From Prorocentrum cordatum (lineage: Eukaryota; Sar; Dinophyceae; Prorocentrales; Prorocentraceae), in contig CAUYUJ010003669.1 in NCBI GenBank assembly GCA_963575745.1, positions 806,289 to 870,288 of the forward strand: a stretch of DNA of 64,000 nucleotides, given 5' to 3'. Both the position numbers and the translations under genes were made by a program. This document shows positions 51,790-61,741 of this stretch, piece after piece; within the stretch, counting starts at the first letter, position 1, and every line of letters starts with the position of its first letter. A model generated the notes under the pieces. That model was not told where the DNA came from and did no database searches. It saw nothing but the letters and a program-made list of their open reading frames with translations.

Positions 51790-52707
51790 GATTACATAAC
51801 CTTCCCGACACCTTCCAAACACTTTCCTCCAGAAGGTTCTTGTTGGAAGAACATTCCTGGAACCTTCCGAACACTCCCTCTGGAAAACTTTGTTTGGAAG
51901 AGCCATCTTAAAATCTCCCAACAACTTTCCTGAGGAAGGTTTGTTTTGGTTGAGCCGTCCTAAAACCTTTCAGTAACCATCCTCTGGAGGTTTGTTGGGG
52001 AAGAGTTTTTCTTACACCTCCCAAGCCCCCACCCTCGGGAAGGTTGTTGAAAGAGCCTTCCTAAAACCGTTCAAAAACCTTTCCCCCGAAGGTTTTTAAG
52101 GAAGAACTCCTCTAAAACCTTCCAAGAACGTTCCTCATGATGATTTTTGTGAGAAGAACCTTCGTAAACCCTTCCGAAGACCTTCATCAGGAAGGTCTTT
52201 TGGAAGAACTGCCAAAAGACCTTCCAAAAACGCTTTCCCGAGAAAGTTTGTTTGGAAGAACCTTGGTAAAACCTCCCAAACAACCTTCCTCAGAGAGGTG
52301 TTTTGGAAAAACCGTCCTAAAACCTTCCTCCGCAATGTGTTTCTAGATCAAAATTTGAATAACCTTCCAACAACCTTCCAAAAATCCTGAATCGGGAAGG
52401 CTTGTTGAAAAACCTTCCTAAAACCTCAAAGAAACCTTCCTCGTGATGTTTTGTGTGGGAAGAACCTTCCTAAAACCTTCCAAGAAGCTTCCTCGGGAAA
52501 GTATTTGGTTGGAAGGGCCTTCCGAATACCTTCCTCGGGAGGATTGTTGGGAAGAGCCTTCCTAAAACCTTTTTAAAATCGCTCCTCTGGAGGTTTTTGT
52601 TTGGAAGAGCCTCTCAAGAACCTTCCGAAAATGTCCTCCAGAGGGTTTGTTTGAAAGAACCTTCCTAAAACCGTCCAAGAACCTGCCTCAGGAACGTTAT
52701 ATATATG

Positions 52708-52739
<32 letters not shown>

Positions 52740-53215
52740 AAAGAGACATCCGAAATCTTTCTGATCACTTTCCTCACGAAGGCTTCTTGGAAGAACCTAT
52801 CGAAAATCTTCCTTAGGAGGGTCTTGTTGGAAGAGCCTTCCTAAAGCCTTCCCCCGAATCCTTCCCCAGGAAGGTTCTTTTGAAACATTTTCCGAAAACC
52901 TTTTCTCAGGAAGGTTTTTGGGAAGAACCTTTTCTACAACCTTCCAAAGACTTTCCTCGCAAAAGTGGGGAAGGACCTTCCTAAAACCTTCCAAGGACTT
53001 TCCTCAAGAAGGCTTTTCTGGAAGAACCTTCCTAAAACCTTCCAATAACCTTCCTCAGGAGGTTTATGCGTGGAACAACCTTCCTAAAACCTTCCAAACA
53101 TCTTCCTCTGGAGGGCTTTTTGTTTGAATCACCTTTGTAAAACCTTCCACCGACCTTCCTCGGGAGGGTTTGTTTGGAAGAACCTTCCTAAAACCTTCCT
53201 CAGGAGGGTTCCAGG
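51790..53215. repeat. AACCTTCC palindromic repeat array (right), ~27 units
   Basis: Degenerate ~52-bp units as at 48800-49255. A TA-rich palindrome (about 52698-52740) interrupts it. On minus the units read FGRFFQKTF-type peptides. Confidence 0.9.
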
Positions 53216-53673
53216 ACGGGTTGGCCGGACTGCCGCACCCAACTGCTTCCCATCCCTTCGGACCATGGGTCCCGCCCTGTGCTGCTTCCTGACTCCCTGC
53301 TCCTCGTGACCCTGCTTCCGCTGCTCCTCCTCCTGACACTGATCCCCCTCCTGCTCCACCTCGGGCTTCCCCTCCTCGTGCTCCTCCTCCGTTCCCCCCC
53401 CCCCTCCCCTGCGCGCTGCCCCCCCTCCGACCAGGGGTCCCGCTCGCGGATGCCAAACGAGATGCCCACGACGTCTGTGCCCTCGCGCTGGGGGTCCGGC
53501 GGGCGCGGGGCGCCGCTGCCCGGCTCGACGGCGTGGTTGCACCTCGCCCGGCGGGCCGTGCCGGCCCCATGCACGAGTGGCCTCGCCGGAGCAACGCCCA
53601 ACCAGGTGGGTGGGCTACACGCAGCCGGGACCCTAAGCAGAAGCGACCCTTGATGCGCGGCTTTATGCGGCTA
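53216..53673. other. GC-rich spacer
   Basis: CTGCTCC-rich around 53280-53400. No gene recognised. Confidence 0.4.
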
Positions 53674-53850
53674 CCTACCAGACCACCCCAACCCAACCCG
53701 AAGACCCGAATTCGACCCGAATGTCGGGTTGGGGGGGGGGAAGGGTTCCATGTGTTTTTGCAGTCTTCCCCGAAGCCCCACCCCACTGAAATGGGCGCAA
53801 ATTGAAGCCTTCGGGTTGGGGTGGGCGGGGTTGAAGCCTTCGGGTTGGGT
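53674..53850. repeat. Short foldback relative of the AACCCGAAGGC family
   Basis: The left end reads CTACCTACCAGACCACCCCA and ACCCGAAG. Internally there is TGTCGGGTTGGGGG and GGGTTCCATGTGT, shared with the left end of 29941-31393. The right end has GAAGCCTTCGGGTTGGG twice. About 175 bp. Confidence 0.6.
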
Positions 53851-54842
53851 TGGCAATACTCACCCTTTCTAGTGAAAACGGCCTAGGACCGAAACCGACG
53901 GACCTGGACCCGCAAAAACAACGGCCGCGACGCCCTCTCGCGAACCGAGAACGGCCAAGTCACGAACCGACACGTCAGGGTAGGAGGTCGATCGACCTCC
54001 GACTTGTGGGGGCCGCGGGGAAGCCACATCCCAGCGCGCAGGCCAGTGCGGAAGGGATCTCAGAGGGCCCGCTCTGAGGGCCATCCCCGGCGAGAGGTCG
54101 CTCGCACGCGTACGCAACCGGGCGAAGGATAACTGGGAGATCCAAGACTCTGCCAAGAAAAACGGGACGGTCAGTTTGGGCTGCTTGCGACATGTGGAGG
54201 CCCTCAGCGGACCCCCGGAGCCGTCGAGCATGACTCAGGATGCAAAGCCCGCCCTGCGGAGGTGGTCCAGGCCTCCAGGGGCTCAGGCATCGAAAAGTTG
54301 GAGCGCTGGAAGTCTGGGGATGAGGAACCCATGACCTCCTTGCGGCGCGAAGAAATCTCGACGGAAAGTTTCTGGCGATGTTCGGTCTCTCGGGGCTCTC
54401 AGGCCCCAGGACCAAAAAACATATTCGGGGTGAAAGCCCACTCCGGGGGAAGGGGTCAAGAAATTTGGGGCCCGTGTTGTGAAAAGTACGACGTCGGGGG
54501 TGCGAGATCTCTGCCCGAGGGCCAGCAGCATCCGCGGGAGCTGGTGCGGGCCTACACCATCTTCACCTGCGGCTTACAGGACACCTCAGCGCGACTGGCT
54601 GGCGCAATCCCTCCCTCAGGGAGCGACCGCTGTTCGGGCCCAGACCGGGCAGCGGTTGCTCCCGGGGGGGGGGGGACGCACCGGCTGCCAGCCAAACTTC
54701 GCTCGGTCGGACTGGTTCCCCTCCTCCTCGTGCTGATCCTGTGGATGTGGTGGGTGCGGTGGGGCGGAGCCACTCCGATGCCCAGCGGCTCCCTCCTGCG
54801 CTGGGAGCGCGTGCGAGGCCATCGGACCGCCCCTCTGCACAG
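53851..54842. other. Mostly unique sequence with a coding-like stretch
   Basis: In plus, about 54073-54280, one frame reads ALRAIPGERSLARVRNRAKD and NWEIQDSAKKNGTVSLGCLR without a stop. It has protein-like composition but no start, partner exon or recognised family. The rest shows nothing recognisable. Confidence 0.3.
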
Positions 54843-54955
54843 TAAGGAGGAAGAGGAGGAGGAAGAGGATGAGGAGGAGGAAGAGGAGGACGACGAGGAG
54901 GACGAGGAGGGACACGAGGAGCAGGAGGAGGATGACGAGGAGGAGGAGGAGGCCG
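54843..54955. repeat. (GGA/GAC)n microsatellite
   Basis: GGA repeats on plus with GAC/GAT variants, translating as Glu/Asp. Confidence 0.95.
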
Positions 54956-55386
54956 TCTGCCCCGTCCCTTACGTAACCATTGCCCCTCCACGGTGCCATG
55001 CCTGGACTCCCTTCGTGCCCCGCTCCAGCGCGGTACCCTGGAGAGGCGGGCATCTCCGTATCTGCGCCCTCGCGGGCCGGATCAGGGGCGCGATTCACCC
55101 GATGTTTGGTCGCACGGGTGCATTCCGCGTGGGGCGCCAAAAAAAAAGAACAGAAAACCCAATAAATAAGGGAAAACCCAAAAACAGAATCGACCAAAAA
55201 AACGCCCCCGCATCCGCTGGTCGATGCCCAGGGGCCCCCGCCCGCTAGGCCGTGGTTACGCACTGTGTTTTTCGCGCCGAGCGTAATCGGGCCGCGATGG
55301 CTGTTACTAGCCGGCCGCTCTGCGGTTGATCGGGAGTTTCTGTATATAGAATAAGGTGCGTGCGCTTGTTGGCGAGGGTGAGGATG
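54956..55386. other. Spacer with an A-rich stretch
   Basis: A-rich at about 55138-55205. No gene recognised. Confidence 0.4.
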
Positions 55387-55565
55387 AGGTTCCTCCTCCT
55401 CCTCCTCCTCCTCCTCCTCCTCCTCCTCCTCCTCCTCCTCCTCCTCCATCCTTCTCTTGCCTCCGTCTGTCCTCCTCCACCCCGCAGCTCCATCATCTCC
55501 TCCTCCTCCTCCTCCTCCTCCTCCTCCTCCTCCTCCTCCTCCTCCTCCTCCTCATTCCTCCTCTG
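55387..55565. repeat. (CTC)n microsatellites
   Basis: Two almost pure CTC tracts (55387-55450 and 55496-55565) separated by about 45 bp. They lead directly into the 122+9n array. Confidence 0.95.
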
Positions 55566-57545
55566 GGCACCTCCCCCGGGGCGCGGATCCACCGGGTCTG
55601 TCCGGATCTGTCCGGAAACGGTGCCGGATGCCGCTCTGGGCTCCTCTGGGCACCTCCCCCGGGGCCGGTTTTGTGAGGATGTCTCAAGCGAGGGCGCCGG
55701 TTTGGGATTCGTCACCGGATCCACCGGATCTGTCCGGAAACGGTGCCGGAGGCCGCTCTGGGCTCCTCTGGGCACCTCCCCCGGGCCGGTTTTGTGAGGA
55801 TGTCTCAAGCGAGGGCGCCGGTTTGGGATTCGTCACCGGATCCACCGGATCTGTCCGGAAACGGTGCCGGAGGCCGCTCTGGGCTCCTCTGGGCACCTCC
55901 TCCGGGGCCGGTTTTGTGAGGATGTCTCAAGCGAGGGCGCCGGTTTGGGATTCGTCACCGGATCCAGCGGATCCACCGGATCTGTCCGGAAACGGTGCCG
56001 GAGGCCGCTCTGGACTCCTCTGGGCACCTCCTCCCGGGCCCGTTTGTTTGTGTGATAGTATTGTCTCAACTAGTGCGCCGAGTTTGGGATTCGTCACGGA
56101 AATTCCAGCGGATCCACCGGATCTGTCCGGAAACGGTGCCGGAGGCCGCTCTGGGCTCCTCTGGGCACCTCCCCCGGGGCCGGTTTTGTGAGGATGTCTC
56201 AAGCGAGGGCGCCGGTTTGGGATTTGTCGGCGGATCCACCGGATCTGTCCGGAAACGGTGCCGGAGGCCGCTCTGGGCTCCTCTGGGCACCTCCCCCGGG
56301 GCCAGTTTTGTGAGGATGTCTCAAGCGAGAGCACGGTTTGGGATTCGTAACCGGATCCAGCGGATCCACCGGATCTGTCCGGAAACGGTGCCGGAGGCCG
56401 CTTGGGCTCCTCTGGGCACCTCCCCCGGGGCCGGTTTTGTGAGGATGTCTCAAGCGAGGGCGCCGGTTTGGGATTCGTCACCGGATCCAGCGGATCCACC
56501 GGATTTGTCCGGAAACGGTGCCGGAAGCCGCTCTGGGCTCCTCTGGGCACCTCGCCCGGGGCCGGTTTTGTGAGGATGTCTCAAGCGAGGGCGCCGGTTT
56601 GGGATTCGTCACCGGATCCACCGGATCTGTCCGGAAACGGTGCCGGAGGCCGCTCCTGGGCTCTCTGGGCATCCCCCCCGGGGGCCGTTTTGTGAGGATG
56701 TCTCAGGCGAGGGCGCCGGTTTGGGATTCGTCACCGGATCCAGCGGATCCAGCGGATCCGTCCGGAAACGGTGCCGGAGGCCGCTCTGGGCTCCTCTGGG
56801 CATCCCCCCCGGGGCCCGTTTTGTGAGGATGTCTCAGGCGAGGGCGCCGGTTTGGGATTCGTCACCGGATCCAGCGGATCCAGCGGATCCGTCCGGAAAC
56901 GGTGCCGGAGGCCGCTCTGTGCTCCTCTGGGCATCCCCCCCGGGGCCCGTTTTGTGAGGATGTCTCAGGCGAGGGCGCCGGTTTGGGATTCGTCACCGGA
57001 TCCAGCGGATCCAGCGGATCCAGCGGATCCAGCGGATCCGTCCGGAAACGGTGCCGGAGGCCGCTCTGGGCTCCTCTGGGCATCCCCCCCGGGGCCCGTT
57101 TTGTGAGGATGTCTCACAAACCTCAAAAATCAAAAAAAAAAAAAGAAAAAACACAACAAAAAATCAAACAAAAAAAAAAAAGACGTCAAAAAAAATGAAC
57201 TCAAAAACAAATCTCAAAAAAAACACATAAAAAAACACGAACTCAAAAAAAAATCAGCCAAAAAAAGCGAGAGCGGCCGGTTTTTGGGATTCCGTCACCG
57301 GATCTGACCGGATCTGTCCGGAAACGGTGCCGGATGCCGCTCTGGGCTCCTCTGGGCACCTCCCCCGGGGCCGGTTTTGTGAGGATGTCTCAAGCGAGGG
57401 CGCCGGTTTGGGATTCGTCACCGGATCCAGCGGATCCACCGGATCTGTCCGGAAACGGTGCCGGAGGCCGCTCTGGGCTCCTCTGGGCACCTCCCCCGGG
57501 GCCGGTTTTGTGAGGATGTCTCAAGCGAGGGCGCCGGTTCCCTGA
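55566..57545. repeat. Tandem array of 14 units, period 122 + 9n bp
   Basis: GGAAACGGTGCCGGA-type markers fall near 55615, 55737, 55858, 55989, 56120, 56252, 56382, 56512, 56634, 56765, 56896, 57045, 57321 and 57452. Intervals are about 122, 131 or 149 bp. They reflect zero, one or three extra CGGATCCAG 9-mers nested in the unit. Each unit has GGATCC, CTGGGCTCCTCTGGGCA and TTTTGTGAGGATGTCTCA. The 57045-57321 interval is enlarged by an A-rich insertion. Confidence 0.97.
57112..57267. repeat. A-rich insertion inside one array unit
   Basis: About 155 bp of AAAAA runs with CAAAC, AACTCAAAAA and AAATCA motifs. It sits between TGTCTCA and AGCGAG of an otherwise normal unit, and removing it restores the ~122-bp spacing. 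Origin unknown. Confidence 0.8.
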
Positions 57546-57623
57546 GGTTCTCAAGCTGCAGTTTATGCGGCGGATGCTTAGCTGCAGTTTACATCACCAA
57601 GCTGCAAAAAAATGCAGCTGTAA

Positions 57624-57625
<2 letters not shown>

Positions 57626-57667
<42 letters not shown>
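57626..57667. repeat. (TA)n microsatellite
   Basis: About 20 TA dinucleotides. Confidence 0.98.
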
Positions 57668-57668
<1 letters not shown>

Positions 57669-58082
57669 CGGTGGCGGTTTTTCGAGAGCGCGCGTCGTCG
57701 CGGCGCTGCTATATCGCGGCGTTGCGACTCTCGTTGCGCGCGGTGGCGGCGTCCGACGTCGAGGTGCCGCCGAGCGGTGCCGCGGCGTCGCGCGACGCAT
57801 GGCGTTTGTTTTTGTGGTGCTTTTTGTTGTTTCGGATCTGCGCGCGAGGCTTTCGGATAAAAAACAGGAAGAAAAACAACCTCTCCTCCCCCCTCTTCCC
57901 CATCCCCCTCCCTCTCCCCCCCTTCCACCCCCGCCCTCCGCCCCCGCGCCTCCCGCTCTGACCCCCCCGTGTCTGCTGCCCCCCCCCCCCGCCTCGGCGC
58001 CCATGCGATTGCCCAGGGAACGAGGAGTGGGATCGAGGAGAGAAGGTCAAACGATGAAACAAAAAAAGAGGCGGCCCAAACA
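57668..58082. other. Spacer, no gene recognised
   Basis: GCG-rich at 57680-57800 (CGCGGCGTTGCGACTCTCGT region), then C-rich. Confidence 0.4.
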
Positions 58083-58670
58083 CGAGGAAGGAGGAGGAGG
58101 GCGAGGAGGAGGAGGAGAAGGAGGAGGAAAAGGAGGAAGAGAAGGAGGATAGGCGGAGAAGGACTAGGAGGAGGAGGGGGGGATGAGGAGAAGGACTCGA
58201 GGAGGAGGAGACGGAGGAGGAGGGGGAGAAGTAGGAAGATAAGGAGGAGGAGGAGGAGGAGGAGGAGGAGGAGGAGGAGGGGGAGGAGGAGGATGGAGGA
58301 TTAGGAGGGGGGGGGGAGTAGTGTAGGGGGGGGAGGAAGAGGAGGCAGGAGGTGGAGGAGGAGGAAGGGGTGGGAGAGGAAGGAGGAGGGAGGAAGTAGG
58401 AGTAGGCGGAGAGGAGGAGGTAGGAGGAGAGGAGGGGAGGGGTTGAGGAGGAGGAGGAGGAGGAGGAGGGGAGGAGAGGAAGGAGGAGGGAGGGGAGGAT
58501 GAGGAGGAGGAAGGAGGAGGGCGAGGAGGAGGAGGAGGAGGAGGAGGAGGAGGGAGGATAGGGCGATGAGGACGAGGGAGGAGGGGAATGAGGGGGAGAA
58601 TCGAGGAGGAGGACGACGAGGAGGAGGAGGACCAGGAGGACAAGGAGGAGGAGGAGGAGCCAGAGAGAGT
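58083..58670. repeat. Long (GGA)n microsatellite
   Basis: Nearly 600 bp of imperfect GGA repeats on plus, the longest purine tract in the window. Confidence 0.95.
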
Positions 58671-59016
58671 CGTTCTCGGATGGCATACGGCGGGGTCAGC
58701 ACTGCAGCACGATCGAAGCAGTTGGTGCAACCGCGATAGCTCGAGCACATTTTCGCGCCCGCGCCGCTGCAGCAGGCGGCGCAGGGCCATGGCCCTCCCA
58801 GGTGGCCGCAGCGACATGGAGGAGGAGATGAGAGCTGCTGCCAGTCAGGCACGGGCGGGGGGGGGGCTATAGTCTATAGTGTAATCGTTGGGATCTCAAG
58901 TTTTCGAGCCAGTCCCCACTTCGGATTGCTCCGAGTCCTCGCCCGAGGGCTCCAGCCGCATCTTGGGGTAGGATCGCGGTCCTTGGGCCCCTCAGTTCCT
59001 CGCCTCATTTGGGAGG
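58671..59016. other. 5' flank of the 59-kb gene
   Basis: Unique sequence. A CTCAAG near 58895 is only weakly SL-like. No TATA-like or other promoter signal can be assigned. Confidence 0.4.
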
Positions 59017-60156
59017 ATGGGGGAGGAGGAGGAGGGGGAGGAGGAGGAGGAGGAGGAGGAGGAGCGTCGCCCGCAGGCAGCCGAGCTCCAGGGGCCGCAG
59101 CCGATGACGCCCACGGACGAGCCACCGCCGACGCCCACGGCGATGGAGGTGGCGGCGCCGACGCCCACGGCGGTCGAGGTGGCGGCGCCGACGCCCATGG
59201 CGGTCGAGGTGGCGGCGGCGGAGCATGTGGAGGCCAGCGATGAGGACGAGACCCCAGTGCCGCCGTCGCCCGTGCCGCTGACCTTGCCATCGAACCCAGC
59301 CGATGAGGAGATGCATGTCCCAGTGCCCAGCTCGCCGCCATCTCCAATGCAGTTTCCAGCGGCGAACTCAGCCTCGAGCGCGGGGCCCTGCGATATGCCG
59401 CCAGAGATCGCCGCCCACCGTGCTGCAGGCAGCTGCGACGCCCCTCAGTTCGAGACGCCGCCGAAGACGCTGCCGAACCTAGCTCCGAGCGATTTCGAGA
59501 ACTTGACTTTCGAGCAGCTGAAGGAGAAGATTAAGTCCCTGGTCCCGCAGGCCAACGAGGGGTCGGCGGAGGGGGTCACGGCTGCGCTGACGGGCATCTT
59601 CAAGAGCCAGAAGGCCGTCGACCTCCGCACGCTCAAGGCAGCTGAGGAGTCCAAGGAGTCGGCCCTGTGGGACGCCCTGGAGATGGCTGGCTTCAACTTC
59701 CCGACCAAGGCCAGGAAAGGTGACCCGAACGGCAAGGTCATGGCTGGTCGCTGGGATAGGTGGATCAACAACCCGAAGAATGCCGCCCAGAAGCTGAAGT
59801 ACAGCTCGTCGGGGAATCGAGATGCGATGGCGGCATTTCGAGCGCAGTGGGCGTCAGAGAAGGCATCGGAGCACAGGAAGACCGTCTCGCGCGAGCAGAG
59901 CCTGACGAGTGACATCACCAAGCAGGGTGAGTACCTCACGATCGGCAGGATCGCGTGGAAGCTGGGCGGAGGATCTGAAGGTTGGCGCGGCGCCACGACC
60001 ATGTGCTCGCGCATGGCCATGATGGGGCCGCCGTTCACCGACTACGACGACTGGAGCGACACCTTGATGTTCATGTTCATGAAGAAGGGCTGGAAGGAGA
60101 CCGTGACGGACAAGTTCAAGATCATGGAGGAATGGGCCGAGAAGCAGGACCGCTAG
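59017..60156 (+). CDS. Uncharacterised protein, 379 residues
   Basis: Residues 1-16 are a Glu run encoded by a GGA microsatellite, so the true start could be the Met at 59104 (residue 30, MTPTDEPPPTPT). Residues 36-70 are three imperfect copies of a ten-residue unit, PTPTAVEVAA, matching a 30-bp DNA repeat. A Pro/Ser-rich linker runs to about 150. From 155 (PSDFENLTFEQLKEKIKSLV) to the end the sequence is globular: ALWDALEMAGFNFPTKARKG, AGRWDRWINNPKNAAQKLKY, AFRAQWASEKASEHRKTVSR, WKLGGGSEGWRGATTMCSRM, then a Met/Lys/Glu helix. No signal peptide, membrane segment or recognised domain is seen. The alternating charged helices suggest a cytosolic or nuclear protein. No intron is needed to read it. 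The globular part has good coding character. Confidence 0.7.
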   Translation: MGEEEEGEEEEEEEEERRPQAAELQGPQPMTPTDEPPPTPTAMEVAAPTPTAVEVAAPTPMAVEVAAAEHVEASDEDETPVPPSPVPLTLPSNPADEEMHVPVPSSPPSPMQFPAANSASSAGPCDMPPEIAAHRAAGSCDAPQFETPPKTLPNLAPSDFENLTFEQLKEKIKSLVPQANEGSAEGVTAALTGIFKSQKAVDLRTLKAAEESKESALWDALEMAGFNFPTKARKGDPNGKVMAGRWDRWINNPKNAAQKLKYSSSGNRDAMAAFRAQWASEKASEHRKTVSREQSLTSDITKQGEYLTIGRIAWKLGGGSEGWRGATTMCSRMAMMGPPFTDYDDWSDTLMFMFMKKGWKETVTDKFKIMEEWAEKQDR

Positions 60157-60321
60157 GAGGCGGTAGAGGGGAGGGTGAGGAGGAGCAGGTGGAGAAGGAG
60201 GAGCAGGAGGAGGAGGACGGGGGGTAGGATGAGAAGGAGGAGAAGGAGGAGGCAGATGATGAGGAGGAGGAGAGGGACTTGAGATGGCGATGATGAGGGC
60301 AAGGGTGAGGATCCTCATCCA
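60157..60321. repeat. (GGA)n microsatellite after the stop codon
   Basis: Purine-rich on plus, starting within a few bases of the TAG. Confidence 0.9.
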
Positions 60322-60590
60322 CCCCCTCGTCCTCCTTCCCCCTCCTCCTCCTCCTCCTCCTCCTCCTCCTCCTCCTCCTCCTCCTCATCCCCCTCCTCCT
60401 CCTCCTCCTCCCCCCCCCACACCTCCTCCTCAATTCCTCGTCCATCAGCTCCTCCCCGACGCTTCTCCTCCACCTCCTCCTCCCCCTCCTCCTCGTCCTC
60501 CACTTCCTCCTCATCCTCCTCCTCCGCCCTCCCATTCGTCCTCCTCGTCGTCCCCCCCCCCTCGCCATCCCCCCTCCTCCGTCATATAGC
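60322..60590. repeat. (CTC)n microsatellite, opposite polarity
   Basis: Pyrimidine-rich on plus. With 60157-60321 it forms a purine-to-pyrimidine switch over about 40 bp. Confidence 0.9.
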
Positions 60591-61224
60591 CGAAGGCTTG
60601 TTGATGCGTGCGGCCTGCGCCGATCCCCCCGCGACCTCAGGAAGTCGCAGACCAGTTGAGGCCCACGCGGGCCATTCCTCGCTGAGCATGTGCGCAATCG
60701 CGCCTTCACAGTTCGCCACGCTATAGCGTTGCGAACTGTGCACGTGCGATTGCGTGCAGAGGGCATGCGTCGTGCCGCGCGGAGATCTCGAAGCCTCTCT
60801 CAGCCCCCTCCCCCCCTCCCCCCCGCCTGCCTCCCCCCGCCCCCCGCCCGACAGGACGCCGCCGACGCCAAGGGCGAGCAGGCCGCCGCCGCCGTTGGCG
60901 GCAGCCGCCGCCGCGCCGCGGAGGCGGAGGCGGGGCTGGGGGGGAGAGGGAGAGGGCTGTGTCTTGAGTCCTCGTTTCTCATCGGCTTCCAGCTTCTCAA
61001 CGCCCTCCCCCTTCTCGTGGTTCTCATTCTGTTCCCCGCGATCCACTGCCGTTGCCCCGACTCCGCCAGCAGTTGAATGCGCGTGCTGCCGCGGCCCGCC
61101 CTTGAAATCCACGAGCGCAGAATGAATGTTCTGACGCCCTCCGAGACCCGTAATGCACCGCCCCTCTGGCCACATTTCCACCCGTTGCCGACCCCAGGAA
61201 CCCCCCAGCACCCCGTGGACCCGA
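60591..61224. other. Spacer, no gene recognised
   Basis: Contains a short inverted repeat near 60693-60750 (GCGCAATCGC...GTTCGCA and TGCGAAC...GCGATTGCGT). Otherwise GC-rich with incoherent frames. Confidence 0.5.
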
Positions 61225-61465
61225 TGGGGGCTCCCCCAGGACCCCATGGACCTTTGCGTGGACCTTCCCCAGCACCCCATGGACCTTTGCGTGGACCTTC
61301 CCCAGCACCCCATGGACCTTTGCGTGGGCCTTCCCCAGCACCCCATGGACCTATTCGTGGACCTTCCCCAGCACCCCATGGACCTATTCGTGGACCTTCC
61401 CCAGCACCCCATGGACCTATTCGTGTGCCTTCCCCAGCACCCCATGGACCTTTTCGGAGATTCCC
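61225..61465. repeat. 33-bp tandem repeat, ~7 copies
   Basis: Unit CACCCCATGGACCTTTGCGT followed by GGACCTTCCCCAG, with CTATTCG replacing CTTTGCG in later copies. 33 bp keeps frame (PSPAPHGPLRG), but a coding role is unsupported. Confidence 0.95.
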
Positions 61466-61567
61466 CTAAGAAACCCAGGGACCTTCGCCTAGACCTTCCC
61501 GAGCGCCCTGTGGTTGTGGGCCAGTGGGCCACCGCTCCTCGCCCGCGCAGCGTCACCCCCCCCCCTC

Positions 61568-61583
61568 AAAAAAAAAAAAAAAA
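61568..61583. repeat. A16 run
   Basis: Sixteen A residues, 114 bp upstream of the relict SL. It could be the tail of another retroposed transcript or simple sequence. Confidence 0.8.
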
Positions 61584-61696
61584 CGCTGCACTTATCCAAG
61601 GATCACCTCCTCACCCATAGCCCCCTCGCGAACTCTCGCCCCTGGAAACGTCGACAGTGCATTTCAGGGCTCTCAAACGGTCTTGGTACGCTTCGG

Positions 61697-61718
61697 TCCG
61701 TAGCCATTTTGGATCAAG
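61697..61718 (+). other. Relict spliced leader (21/22 match)
   Basis: Begins TCCGTAGCCATTTTGG and ends TCAAG. It matches the dinoflagellate SL at every position except one (C to A at position 17). It lies 23 nt before the ATG at 61742 and on the same strand, as expected if a trans-spliced mRNA was reverse transcribed and reinserted. Confidence 0.9.
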
Positions 61719-61741
61719 CCAGGATCGAGCTAGCAGGTCGC

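Noticed and set aside
54616-55449. 277-residue minus ORF with a hydrophobic Leu/Val run suggesting a membrane protein
   Set aside because: The hydrophobic run is the complement of the GGA/GAC microsatellite at 54843-54955.
58878-58900. Sequence ending CTCAAG upstream of the 59-kb gene as an SL relic
   Set aside because: Only the last six bases and a few scattered positions match, and a gap is needed. Too weak to claim.
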